From assembly GCF_023824315.1 (NCBI RefSeq), contig NZ_CP098732.1, positions 744,001 through 808,000 on the forward strand: 64,000 nt of DNA. Direction: 5' to 3'. The position numbers and the translations under genes were made by a program. Within the stretch, counting starts at the first letter, position 1; each line of letters starts with the position of its first letter. This document shows positions 35,201 to 44,100 of the stretch, piece by piece. The notes under the pieces were generated by a model. The model did no database searches, was not told the origin of the DNA, and saw only the letters and a list, made by a program, of their open reading frames with translations. The stretch comes from Acinetobacter tibetensis (lineage in GTDB: Bacteria > Pseudomonadota > Gammaproteobacteria > Pseudomonadales > Moraxellaceae).

Positions 35201-37110
35201 TACCGCTAACAGCAGTCTTACGTTACGAGTATGATGAGCTTGGTAATTTAAGCAAAACGATTCGACCAGATGGGCAAGAGCAAAATCATTTGAGCTATGG
35301 TTCGGGACATGTTTATGGTGTTGGTTTCAATCACCAAGATATGGTGGCTTTTCATCGAGACGATTTACATCGTGAAACGACACGTATGCTAGCGAATGGG
35401 CTAATCCAAACCAAAAACTACAATACTATCGGTTTATTAAGTTCACAAATCGTACATCCTGAATCGGAAAGTCAAATACCATTACAGGTTTTGAAATATC
35501 AAACAGAGCGTCACTACGAATACGATAAAAATTATTTATTGGCTCAAATAAAAGATAGTCGTTTAGGGCAACTGAATTACCAATATGATGCAATAGGTCG
35601 ATTAATTAGAAGCCAAGGACCACAGCATAATGACAGTTTTTATTTTGATCCAGCGAATAATTTAATAGATTCTAAAGGCCCTCAATCTTCTGAATTGAAA
35701 AGCAATTTAGTCACTCAATACCAAGGTAAGAATTATAAATACGATGCACAAGGTAATGTCACTGAAGTAGGTGAAACTGGAAAAACGCTCAAATTGAAAT
35801 GGGATAATTTGAATAGACTCATTCGTACTGATCTTAATGGGCAGATCACTGAATATGGCTATGATGCATTTGGACGACGCCTTTACAAGAAATCATCTCA
35901 TGAACTCACATTGTTTGGTTGGGACGAAGACTTAATGATTTGGGAGTCTGTGCAATATCAAGATAGTGAACGGAACTATACCAAGCACTATGTGTACGAA
36001 CCGAATAGTTTTATACCGCTATTTCAAACGGGTTACAGAAGTTTTATTCAGTTAATTGAAACACCAGACTATTCTAAATTCCAAACAGAAGCTTATTCTA
36101 TTTATAAAGATCCGGTTTGGCGTGATGATTCAAGACGTAATAGAGCTGAATTGGAGAGAGTCAACTTTTACCATTGTGACCAGATAGGTACACCACAAGC
36201 TTTGAGTAATGAACTAGGAGAGCCTGTTTGGGAAATTACTTTAAATACTTGGGGTAAGGCTTTCGATATAAAAACAATCAATGAAAGTAATCCATTTGAG
36301 CAAAGTAATATACGTTTCCAAGGGCAATATTACGATAAAGAGACGGGTTTACATTATAATCGTTATCGTTACTATGATCCGCATAGTTCAAGATATATGA
36401 GTAAAGATCCGATTGGATTAGAAGGTGGATTAAATACTTCGGCTTATGTAAGTAACCCAACTCAATGGGTGGACCCAATGGGGCTGCAGCCAGTAGGTGG
36501 AAAAAAATCAGGATTAGGTCTAGGTATATTATTACCTAATACAATGTCTGCTTTTGCTAAAAAGCCTGAAGATGCGAGAACTTTAAGATCAGTAGGTGCG
36601 ATTAGAAATAATAACCTAAAAGCAGTGGCAGTGGCTGGTTATGGACCTTATGCTGTGGCAGGGACAGCCGCTACTGGGTCAGCTGTGGCTCCAGCAGTTG
36701 GAAGATTGGCAGCACCATATATGGGTACTGGAGCACAATTAGAAGGTGCAGGCTTAACTGCTAAAACAGTAGGTATGGCTGCTGCAAAAAGTGCTGGAGT
36801 TGGAGGAGGAATAGATGCAAGTATACAAGTATGGCATTGTAAATGCATAAAGGATATTAATTATGTTCGTGTAGGTGGAGTTGCTGTAACAAGTGCTATT
36901 GCTGGTGGTTGGGGGGCCGGAACATCATCAGCAGCAGGTTTTGGGCAAGTGGGTGGACTTAGTCTGGCTCAAAACTTACCTAAAATGGGGAAATTTGTAA
37001 AAAGTAATGCTTCTGGTCTTGTTATATTCGCAAATGAGCAAATGATTGGGCAAGCTGGTTCAAGAGCAGTTAAAGCTGCAACTGATAAAGATAAACCAGG
37101 TAAGAAATAA
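32287..37110 (+). CDS. Rhs-family T6SS effector with polymorphic C-terminal toxin
   Basis: A 1607-aa Rhs effector. Residues 1-310 are a helical, PAAR-less N-terminal domain; about 336-385 match the DUF6531 entry (INFSFSRHYHSQRGEFDNG). About 500-1290 are YD repeats, such as YEYDQYGNLIKAYDQNGH, that build the cocoon shell. The core ends with DPIGL (1374-1378) and DPMGL (1396-1400), the Asp-protease motif after which the toxin is cut. The tip, 1401-1607, is rich in Gly/Ala with amphipathic or hydrophobic stretches (about 1446-1480 and 1496-1560) and a VWHCKCIKDINY motif; no known toxin family. The next gene is a small membrane protein, so a membrane target is likely. Confidence 0.93.
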   Translation: MATNNIKSTSEQKKPAVELAVFNLESITEVTDLQLIAKQIQQYLFVRGKTNLEQLQTHAYIPTVANIFALTGSVLDLLLYITDKKTGDAGTQQTALLGANLIGLFLEPNNQAHARMALRPMLGLMAECLYPENGKMKSTDIKRLGLHLNAMIAGDLEKFLQETLAKLPELLTNATILGLNILRSLGTPPSADFPITRIGSAGASAEKRDPKLKFTNWAIPLIDLVAAPSQSDDSAKIKVEASSALIQDALQATATLSSALQQQANAGQKYTLAWLIQESLKAIQEQQKKANASVPANQTGEHEQHTKGDILEFVSLQANALNAAPCTGVDSQSSNSISYSIGAEKVEHIDFSLPKINFSFSRHYHSQRGEFDNGMIGARWMMPFSSVIKQDSKGYIFIDAQGRKLQLPPSIQYESYISPFENLTVQPLEDGDLILNFGTERSFHYHSFNEGRDYQLIQQLNGSTQEKVILSYLLVGQDAYLQSVSFQFKRAKHTLKFAFNDQVKIIAIFVDDQIEPLAKYEYDQYGNLIKAYDQNGHARQYEYNRAHQLTRYTDRTGRGHNIRYDSIAVNAKAIEEWADDGSFHTKLKWHPRLRQVAVYDAYETPTYYYYDLQGFTYRIRLADGRESWYSRDKYKRITRQIDFNGQEIQQEYNDKGQLIKIVQPNGGVIRFAYNEQGHLIEAKDPEGSIWKWEYDTQGNISKEINPLEQITQYKYNSDNQLIEEINAKGNSKKIQYNDLGQILSYTDCSGKSSTWEYDEDGVLKAEQAADENAIQYQYSTQGKNKGQLQRIIYADGLKEHFEHDEEGRLLKHTDTKGLVTQYQYNSVGLVAQRIDANQSQISYQWDKQGRLNKLINQNHAEHQFDYNHYGQLVREQAFDGEEKYFSYTENGQLSEIRQPNILSRFSYHDDGQTASIIYTNIETRQSQKQELEYNLNQQLIKASNEVSQIDFYRNALGQVIREHQHYKVPNSVPLTAVLRYEYDELGNLSKTIRPDGQEQNHLSYGSGHVYGVGFNHQDMVAFHRDDLHRETTRMLANGLIQTKNYNTIGLLSSQIVHPESESQIPLQVLKYQTERHYEYDKNYLLAQIKDSRLGQLNYQYDAIGRLIRSQGPQHNDSFYFDPANNLIDSKGPQSSELKSNLVTQYQGKNYKYDAQGNVTEVGETGKTLKLKWDNLNRLIRTDLNGQITEYGYDAFGRRLYKKSSHELTLFGWDEDLMIWESVQYQDSERNYTKHYVYEPNSFIPLFQTGYRSFIQLIETPDYSKFQTEAYSIYKDPVWRDDSRRNRAELERVNFYHCDQIGTPQALSNELGEPVWEITLNTWGKAFDIKTINESNPFEQSNIRFQGQYYDKETGLHYNRYRYYDPHSSRYMSKDPIGLEGGLNTSAYVSNPTQWVDPMGLQPVGGKKSGLGLGILLPNTMSAFAKKPEDARTLRSVGAIRNNNLKAVAVAGYGPYAVAGTAATGSAVAPAVGRLAAPYMGTGAQLEGAGLTAKTVGMAAAKSAGVGGGIDASIQVWHCKCIKDINYVRVGGVAVTSAIAGGWGAGTSSAAGFGQVGGLSLAQNLPKMGKFVKSNASGLVIFANEQMIGQAGSRAVKAATDKDKPGKK

Positions 37111-37116
37111 GGCGTA

Positions 37117-37380
37117 ATGATGTTAACAATGTTAGTAGAAGTAATCATGAGTGTTTTTATAGCGAACTTTAAAGCATCAGAGCATCCTATTCTTAATATA
37201 GTTATTAGAGGCTTTTTAATTGCAATAGTAATATTTGTTTTGGGTATATTTTCTGATATTAAGAATAGCAAGGAAATTTTTTTTATATTTGGTTTATCTG
37301 TAAGTTTGATTGGTGGTTTTTGTATAAGTCTTTTTCTTTTTCTTATTGATAAGTTGTTTAGCTATTTTGATAAGAAATAG
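37117..37380 (+). CDS. Membrane immunity protein for the Rhs toxin (candidate)
   Basis: An 87-aa protein with two or three predicted membrane helices (about 26-46 and 56-78, and a short hydrophobic N-terminus) and a lysine-rich end. It starts 6 bp after the rhs stop with AAGG upstream, so both are co-transcribed. Proteins directly behind Rhs toxin tips are their cognate immunity factors; a membrane location fits a toxin acting on the inner membrane. The beginning of a second copy follows at 37383. Confidence 0.7.
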   Translation: MMLTMLVEVIMSVFIANFKASEHPILNIVIRGFLIAIVIFVLGIFSDIKNSKEIFFIFGLSVSLIGGFCISLFLFLIDKLFSYFDKK

Positions 37381-37382
37381 TA

Positions 37383-37424
37383 ATGCTGACAATGCTAATT
37401 GAAGTGATCATGAGTGTTTTTATA
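37383..37424 (+). pseudogene. Truncated second copy of the immunity gene
   Basis: Fourteen codons, MLTMLIEVIMSVFI, starting 2 bp after the first immunity stop, differ from the start of that gene (MLTMLVEVIMSVFI) by one residue. The coding sequence is interrupted by the IS left end at 37425. Duplicated immunity genes are typical of Rhs loci that have swapped tips. Confidence 0.85.
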
Positions 37425-38463
37425 GGCTTTGTTGCATAAAGCCTTTGACGGCAGAGTTTTCCTAAGTTGCTAAAATTTAGGTTACAACTTGGGTATGAGA
37501 TCTGCCTAATTCTGTAAATTTATTTAATACGGCTACGCGTGCATGGATCTCATTCACTTGGCTGTCAAAATTCCTAGCACTGAGTTTATCGCCTAATAAC
37601 TTGATGCAATACATCTTAGTTTCAACCAAACTTCGCCGATGATAGCCTGACCACTTTTTACATATTGTTCTGCCTAAACGTTTAACTGTTCGAAGTAATT
37701 CATTTCGCTCTAGCGAGCTGCTCTTTGTATCTTTCCATGGTTTCGCATTTTTTCTAGGTGGAATCACCGCATGCGCTTGCTGATCTGCAATGACCTGACG
37801 GCATTTCTTGGTGTCATAAGCTCCATCGGTATAAACAGAGTCAATCTGCTCATCTTGTGGAATCTGATCAAGTAAATCACCAAGTACCTGTGAATCACTG
37901 ACATTATTGGTTGTGAGCTGAATAGCGCGTATTTGCAGGGTTTTAGCATCTATACCAATATGTAATTTACGCCATTGGCGACGATATTCAGGCTGATGTT
38001 TCTTACGTTTCCATTCACCTTCACCTAAAAACTTCAAGCCCGTGGAATCGACGAGTAGATGCAGTCCATTGCAACTCTTCTCATAGCTAATTTGAATATC
38101 AATATGCTTTTGTCTTCTACACAGCGTACTGTAATCTGGTGCTGCCCAATTTAATCCGCAAAGGTTAATCAGACTTTGAACAAAACCTGTGACCATGCGT
38201 AAAGAGAGTCTGAATAAAGATTTGATCATTAAACAGCATTGAATAGCGGTGTCAGAGTAAGTTTGATTTCGACCATGCTTGCCTTGTGATTGTGCATACC
38301 ACTGGGTCTTTGGATCGAACCAAATGGCAATATTCCCACGATTAATGAGAGCTCGGTTATATGCGGGCCAATTGGTTGTGCGGTAGATTTTGTGTGTAGG
38401 CTTCTTCATTTGAAAATTATATTGCTGAAGAAGCCCTTAAGAACAGCTTTGTGCAACAAAGCC
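37425..38463 (-). mobile_element. IS5-family insertion sequence, 1039 bp
   Basis: The left end GGCTTTGTTGCATAAAGCC and the right end, read inward as GGCTTTGTTGCACAAAGCT, form an imperfect inverted repeat of about 18 bp. A single DDE transposase on the minus strand fills the element. Left flank ATA and right flank GTA do not form an obvious target duplication, so one side has probably been lost by an IS-mediated deletion. The IS appears complete and could still be active. Confidence 0.88.
37477..38409 (-). CDS. IS5-family DDE transposase
   Basis: A 310-aa transposase. The DDE triad is seen as LLVDSTGLKF, VYTDGAYDTKKC and SLVETKMYCIKLLG; RRQWRKLHIGID lies between the first two. The N-terminal part has RTTNWPAYNRALINRGNIAIWFD, typical of IS5/IS903-type transposases. 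Length is normal and there is no frameshift. Confidence 0.92.
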   Translation of the reverse strand: MKKPTHKIYRTTNWPAYNRALINRGNIAIWFDPKTQWYAQSQGKHGRNQTYSDTAIQCCLMIKSLFRLSLRMVTGFVQSLINLCGLNWAAPDYSTLCRRQKHIDIQISYEKSCNGLHLLVDSTGLKFLGEGEWKRKKHQPEYRRQWRKLHIGIDAKTLQIRAIQLTTNNVSDSQVLGDLLDQIPQDEQIDSVYTDGAYDTKKCRQVIADQQAHAVIPPRKNAKPWKDTKSSSLERNELLRTVKRLGRTICKKWSGYHRRSLVETKMYCIKLLGDKLSARNFDSQVNEIHARVAVLNKFTELGRSHTQVVT

Positions 38464-38972
38464 GTATGGACATGACAATGCATAGCTCGCATTCCGCCGA
38501 TGATAAAAAAGCGATGATGAGTGCTATGAGTGCAGCACCAATGAATGTCAGTGCAGAAGCGACTATCATGGCAATGGACGCCAATGGAAAAATGCGTGTT
38601 TTGCATAAAGGAAAAAATAACTTTACCTGCATGCCTGATAACCCTGCAACACCTGGCCCAGATCCCATGTGTATGGACCCCGCTGCATTAGCATGGGCAG
38701 AAGCTTGGATTGGTCATAAAAAACCAGTAGAAGGTAAAATTGGTTTTATGTACATGCTTATGGGAGGGACTGACGCGAGCAATGTCGACCCTTATGCAAC
38801 TAAACCAACCGCAAACAATCATTGGCTGCAAACAGGTCCGCATGTCATGATTGTAGGTGCATCGCAAAGTTTTTATGATATGTATCCGAAAAGCGCACAG
38901 CCTGATACCACAGTTCCTTATGTTATGTGGTCAGGAACCCCTTATCAACATCTCATGATTCCTGTGAAATAA
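38464..38972 (+). pseudogene. 5'-truncated gene for a probable periplasmic protein
   Basis: The frame enters from the IS right end (a GTG at 38451 lies in the IS) and runs to TAA at 38972, about 169 codons of host sequence. It includes HSSHSADDKKAMMSAMSAAP, KNNFTCMPDNPATPGPDPMC and GKIGFMYMLMGG with a final VMWSGTPYQHLMIPVK. Proteins of this kind normally begin with a signal peptide, which is absent here, so the promoter and N-terminus were removed by the IS event. Ala and Met richness and the two Cys suggest a secreted protein; the family function is unknown to me. Confidence 0.7.
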
Positions 38973-39006
38973 GCGGATATAGCACTTATTTTTATCTCTT
39001 AAAATT

Positions 39007-39037
39007 GAAAAAGCCATGCCATTATCATGGCTTTTTC
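39007..39037. terminator. Bidirectional terminator
   Basis: GAAAAAGCCATG (39007-39018) pairs with CATGGCTTTTTC (39026-39037) around a 7-base loop, 35 bp after the truncated gene. Confidence 0.85.
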
Positions 39038-39132
39038 ATGCTGAACACATAAGTACTATTCATTCAGTTACATTTTCTGGATTAAATGTCCAACATTTAG
39101 CTGTCTAAGTGGGGCTTAAGTCTGAGTATGAC

Positions 39133-39948
39133 TTAAATTAAGCCGCGCAACTCATTTGCCGTATGTCTCAACAACGGTAAAACTTGCTGAATTAAATACT
39201 CTTCACTGGTACGGTTGCTTTGCGACATACAATTAATGGCAGCAATGGTCTGACCTTGTGCATTTAACACGGGCACGGCAAGCGCAATAATACCTAACTC
39301 ATGTTCTTCTTTAGACAGGCAATAATCCGATAAAGCCACTTTATCGAGTTCGGCATAGAATTGATTGTTATCGGTAATGGTGAGCGGGGTTAAACGTTTA
39401 AGTCCATATTTATTTACCCAAGCGTGTTGTGCTTCTGTAGATAAAGCTGCCAATAAAACTTTACCTGTCGAAGTCGCATGTGCAGGCAGGCGATTGCCTA
39501 AATGCATACCATAAGGATTGACGCGAAACTGGTCTTGTTGTGGTAGATAGCTTCGGGCAATGGGCACCACTTCATGTTCATCTAGAACCACCATGGAAAA
39601 GGTCAAGGACGTTTGCGCGCAGAGTAAATTCAGTAAGGATTGAGCCACTTTAGGCAGATGTGCCGAGCTTAAATACGCACTGGAAAAACGTAAGACTCGT
39701 GGGGTTAACCAAAAATAATGTTCATCACTCTCTAGATAACCTAAAAATTTTAAAGTTTTTAAATGGCGTCGTGTAGCAGTCCGGCTGATGCCAGTGCGCT
39801 CAGCCACTTGGGTCACGTTCAGGCGCTGCCGATCTACCCCGAACGCTTCTAAAATATGTAAGCCTTTGGCCAATCCTGCAATGTAGTCCGCCTGCGGAAT
39901 GACTTCTTGGGACAGCGGATGCAACATATGATCTTGTTCAGTTTTCAT
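39133..39948 (-). CDS. pobR: IclR-family regulator of 4-hydroxybenzoate catabolism (PobR)
   Basis: A 271-aa IclR-type regulator: winged HTH at about 30-90 (VTQVAERTGISRTATRRHLKTL) and a C-terminal ligand domain with HATSTGKVLLAALS and IAAINCMSQSNRTSEEYL. It is divergent from pobA across about 140 bp. In A. baylyi, PobR activates pobA in response to 4-hydroxybenzoate. A 7-bp palindrome in the shared intergenic region is a likely binding site. Confidence 0.92.
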   Translation of the reverse strand: MKTEQDHMLHPLSQEVIPQADYIAGLAKGLHILEAFGVDRQRLNVTQVAERTGISRTATRRHLKTLKFLGYLESDEHYFWLTPRVLRFSSAYLSSAHLPKVAQSLLNLLCAQTSLTFSMVVLDEHEVVPIARSYLPQQDQFRVNPYGMHLGNRLPAHATSTGKVLLAALSTEAQHAWVNKYGLKRLTPLTITDNNQFYAELDKVALSDYCLSKEEHELGIIALAVPVLNAQGQTIAAINCMSQSNRTSEEYLIQQVLPLLRHTANELRGLI

Positions 39949-39976
39949 GCTGCTTTTTCCAAATATTGATATGGTT

Positions 39977-39995
39977 TTGTCCGATAGACGGACAA
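39977..39995. promoter_or_regulatory. Candidate PobR operator
   Basis: TTGTCCG (39977-39983) and CGGACAA (39989-39995) are perfect inverted half-sites with a 5-base spacer, 29 bp upstream of the pobR start and about 86-95 bp upstream of pobA. Position and symmetry fit a dimeric IclR-type site. Confidence 0.65.
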
Positions 39996-40074
39996 CTCTA
40001 ATGATATACGGTCAATTTCAATATGGCGATATAGCTCAAAAAAACATCCCAGCGTAATCTGAAACAAGGAATAA

Positions 40075-41304
<1,230 letters not shown>

Positions 41305-41329
41305 ACCATTTTTTCTATTCTTAGATTCT

Positions 41330-41356
41330 AAAAAGAGAGCACAATGCTCTCTTTTT
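41330..41356 (+). terminator. Rho-independent terminator after pobA
   Basis: AAAAAGAGAGCA (41330-41341) pairs with TGCTCTCTTTTT (41345-41356) around a 3-base loop; more T follow. Confidence 0.88.
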
Positions 41357-41379
41357 ATTTTTAAACAATGGCATTGAGT

Positions 41380-41931
41380 TTAACCATCCTGAGGGTGTAG
41401 TGGGGTCGTAAGCGTCAGTTGGTAAAATGCGGCATCTAACCAACGTCCAAATTTAAACCCTGCCTGTTGAATCGTACCTGAATGGGTAAAACCGAGCTTT
41501 TGGTGTAATCGAATGCTGGCAGCATTCTCGGCATCGATACAGCCCACCATGACGTGCAATTGTTGCTGTTGTGCTTTTTCAATGAGTGTCTGCATCAGGA
41601 TTTTACTAAGCCCACAACCACGATGCTCATGGTGAATGTACACACTGTGCTCAACCGTATATTTATAGGCAGGAAAGGCTCTAAAGCTTCCCCATGTCGC
41701 AAAGCCGAGTAATTTCCCAGTTGGGTTGATAATGCCGAATACAGGAAAATGCTGCTCTCGTTTGCTAGCAAACCAGATTTGCATACTTTGCAGTGTGCGT
41801 GGCTGATAGTCATATAGGGCAGTGGAATTTAGTATCGCCTCATTCAGAATCTCTAAAATAGCAACTGCATGCTCGGTTTCATTACATTCAATCAGTTTAA
41901 ACTCGGTTAAAGAGGCTTCACTTTGTGACAT
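41380..41931 (-). CDS. GNAT acetyltransferase, phosphinothricin/methionine-sulfone type
   Basis: A 183-aa GNAT enzyme. Signatures of the PAT subgroup are STALYDYQPRT, EHSVYIHHEHRGCGLSKILM (acetyl-CoA loop), VGCIDAENAASIRLHQKLGF and FKFGRWLDAAFYQL. These enzymes N-acetylate phosphinothricin, methionine sulfoximine or related amino-acid analogues. A TTG four codons earlier could also serve as start. It converges with pobA and is probably unrelated to aromatic catabolism. Confidence 0.85.
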   Translation of the reverse strand: MSQSEASLTEFKLIECNETEHAVAILEILNEAILNSTALYDYQPRTLQSMQIWFASKREQHFPVFGIINPTGKLLGFATWGSFRAFPAYKYTVEHSVYIHHEHRGCGLSKILMQTLIEKAQQQQLHVMVGCIDAENAASIRLHQKLGFTHSGTIQQAGFKFGRWLDAAFYQLTLTTPLHPQDG

Positions 41932-41989
41932 CACAGGTTCCAAGCAGGTGTAAGGCGCATATTGTATGGGATTTTTCTATCTTCAATCG

Positions 41990-42285
41990 CTAAAACTTAA
42001 CGATAAGGTTCTGCATTTAGATTGCTAAAAATAATCGGATGTTCTAAATGAATGGTAAGGTCAATCGCCCTGATTGAGTTGATCAGGTTACGCTCCCAAT
42101 TGAATATCAAGTTTCCCATCAATGACTCAAATTTGTTGTTGAATGGTGACATCACGTTGAAGTAGATCATAGGTGATACGCCTCTGTGCGGGGAAAAGCA
42201 CTTCGACCAGTTGTGTTGATGATATCCAACCCTGTGATGTTAAACTACTGCGAATATAAGCTGACTCTGGATCTTGCCAAACGGT
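41990..42285 (-). pseudogene. Decayed gene fragment
   Basis: The minus strand reads VWQDPESAYIRSSLTSQGWI, then SSTQLVEVLFPAQRRITYDL and LQRDVTIQQQI, then a stop, and goes on in frame past three more stops with protein-like sequence (VIDGKLDIQLGA, PYHSFRTSDYF). No start is left. The family was not recognised. The rest of the 41.9-42.4 kb stretch holds nothing else. Confidence 0.4.
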
Positions 42286-42412
42286 TTAGTATATGAGAAG
42301 TAGTTTCATCTATTCGATTTATTGCATGCATAATGATGCCAAATAAATATTCTGCAATTCACAGCGTTAAGATCGTGAATTGATTTATATCAAGCATCTT
42401 CAGTGCAAAACA

Positions 42413-42440
42413 TAAAAAAGCGAAAGGAGGACCTTTCGCT
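42413..42440 (-). terminator. Terminator of the MFS gene
   Basis: AGCGAAAGG (42419-42427) and CCTTTCGCT (42432-42440) pair around a 4-base loop; on the minus strand a T-run (complement of 42413-42418) follows. Confidence 0.88.
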
Positions 42441-42463
42441 GAAGTGGGTTGAACAACATTGAT

Positions 42464-43909
42464 TTATTGTGCGTGTTCAGCCTCTTTTTCCACTTGAATA
42501 CTGTCACGGTAATATTGGCAGCCCTTATACAGTAAGAACGTACCAAGTACGCCCGCTACAGCATTCACAATCGAAATTGAATTACCCACCATCACAGTAT
42601 TTTGGAAATATTTATCAGTAATTAAGGCAACTGCCGTGGTGCCAATGCCTAAAGCAATCAAGTTTGACACCAAAAGGAACTTGGCTGAGACTTGGGCACG
42701 TAACTGGTTTGGCGTGAGCATTTGGGTGGCTGCTGCTGACGCTGGAATTGGAAAAGTCGAGAAGAACATAGCCACAAAAATTAGCGCAAACGAAAGGTAC
42801 ATATTATCCACTTGGGTGAATAAAACACTGGGAATAATCAGGGCTGCACAGCCGATCATACCGCTACGAATCGCTGCATCGCTATAACCTCGTTTAGAGA
42901 AAAAGTCGATGAGCCATCCGCAGAATAATGCGCCTGATGTATTGGCAATCAAAATAATCGTGCCAAGGATGTAACCAGTTTGGCTGGCATCTAAACCATG
43001 ATTACGCATATAGAAAGCAGGTGCCCAACCAAGTAATGCGTACAGCATCATGGTGTAAAAAGAGAAGCCGATAAAATGACAGAAGAAAGTCTTTTTATGG
43101 GTTTTAATAAAGGCAATCGAATTTTTGAAAGAAGCTTTTAGCACTTGACCATCTTGACCAATTTTCAAACCCTTACGCTCAGGCTCACGTACCGTCAAAA
43201 TCATCAATAAAGCCAATAACACCCCTGGCAAACCCACAATCATAAAGGTCAGTTGCCAAGTTTTAATTTCACCAATCAAGGGTAGTGTCACCAAGTTTAC
43301 ATTTTTGAGTAAACCAATCACATAACCCCCGATCAGGAAGGCAAGCCCCGAACCGATGAATGCACCAATTGCATAAAGACCTAAGGCACGCCCCAGTTTT
43401 TCCTTTGGAAATAAGTCGGCAACAATGGAATAGAAGGCAGGAGAAAGTGCTGCTTCACCCGCACCCACACCAAGGCGTGACAAGAACATTTGCAGAAAAT
43501 TCTTGCTTAAGCCGCAAGCCGCCGTAGCAAAACTCCAAAAGGCAATCCCAATCGCAATAATTTTAATCCGTGATTTTTTGTCGGCAAGTGCTGCAATCGG
43601 CACCCCCATAACCGCATAGAACAATGAAAATGCTAAACCTTGCAACAAGCTGAATTGGGTGTCACTCAGCATCAGGTCATGCTTAATCGGTTCAATCATC
43701 AAGGATAAAATTTGACGATCTACAAAAGAAAGAATGTAGGCCACCATACAAATGACCACCACATACCAATGGTAGGCGCTACTAGGAGTTTGCACCGTTT
43801 CATCATGCGTAGGTGAATGTTCTGGAACTGGATTGTGTTCAAAATTTTGTGCTTCTGGTTGAATCGTCCTTTCAACCAGTTCTATATCGATGGATTTATC
43901 GTTCATCAT
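42464..43909 (-). CDS. MFS transporter, Spinster-like
   Basis: A 481-aa permease with a 45-residue cytoplasmic N-terminus and twelve predicted membrane helices. FVDRQILSLMIEPIKHDL and the loop 2-3 motif GVPIAALADKKSRIKI are characteristic of the Spinster-like major facilitator group. AGGAAG precedes the ATG. It lies between pobA and paaZ and could import an aromatic acid, but the substrate cannot be predicted; it has its own terminator and is not in the paa operon. Confidence 0.85.
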   Translation of the reverse strand: MMNDKSIDIELVERTIQPEAQNFEHNPVPEHSPTHDETVQTPSSAYHWYVVVICMVAYILSFVDRQILSLMIEPIKHDLMLSDTQFSLLQGLAFSLFYAVMGVPIAALADKKSRIKIIAIGIAFWSFATAACGLSKNFLQMFLSRLGVGAGEAALSPAFYSIVADLFPKEKLGRALGLYAIGAFIGSGLAFLIGGYVIGLLKNVNLVTLPLIGEIKTWQLTFMIVGLPGVLLALLMILTVREPERKGLKIGQDGQVLKASFKNSIAFIKTHKKTFFCHFIGFSFYTMMLYALLGWAPAFYMRNHGLDASQTGYILGTIILIANTSGALFCGWLIDFFSKRGYSDAAIRSGMIGCAALIIPSVLFTQVDNMYLSFALIFVAMFFSTFPIPASAAATQMLTPNQLRAQVSAKFLLVSNLIALGIGTTAVALITDKYFQNTVMVGNSISIVNAVAGVLGTFLLYKGCQYYRDSIQVEKEAEHAQ

Positions 43910-44056
43910 GCAACTTCCTGTGCTGACTGTTTGAGGTTATTTGATACTTCTATATTTATTTTGTTTTTATTGTGTATCGTCTTATTTTTAATCTACGGCT
44001 TAAATCAGGTGGGGTCAATCACTTTGTGATAAAAAGATACATTTATTTTTTATTAT

Positions 44057-44086
44057 AAAAAAAAGAGAATCATATGATTCTCTTTT
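44057..44086 (-). terminator. Terminator of paaZ
   Basis: AGAGAATCAT (44064-44073) and ATGATTCTCT (44074-44083) form a perfect 10-bp palindromic stem with flanking A and T runs, 15 bp after the paaZ stop. Confidence 0.85.
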
Positions 44087-44100
44087 GTTATACGTCAGAC

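Noticed and set aside
33840..36000. Repeats in the rhs gene as an independent DNA repeat array
   Set aside because: The periodicity is that of YD peptide repeats in a coding sequence; the DNA units are degenerate.
36969..37271. A 100-codon minus-strand frame over the rhs end and immunity gene
   Set aside because: It is antisense to the immunity gene, whose duplicated start shows the plus strand is the coding one.
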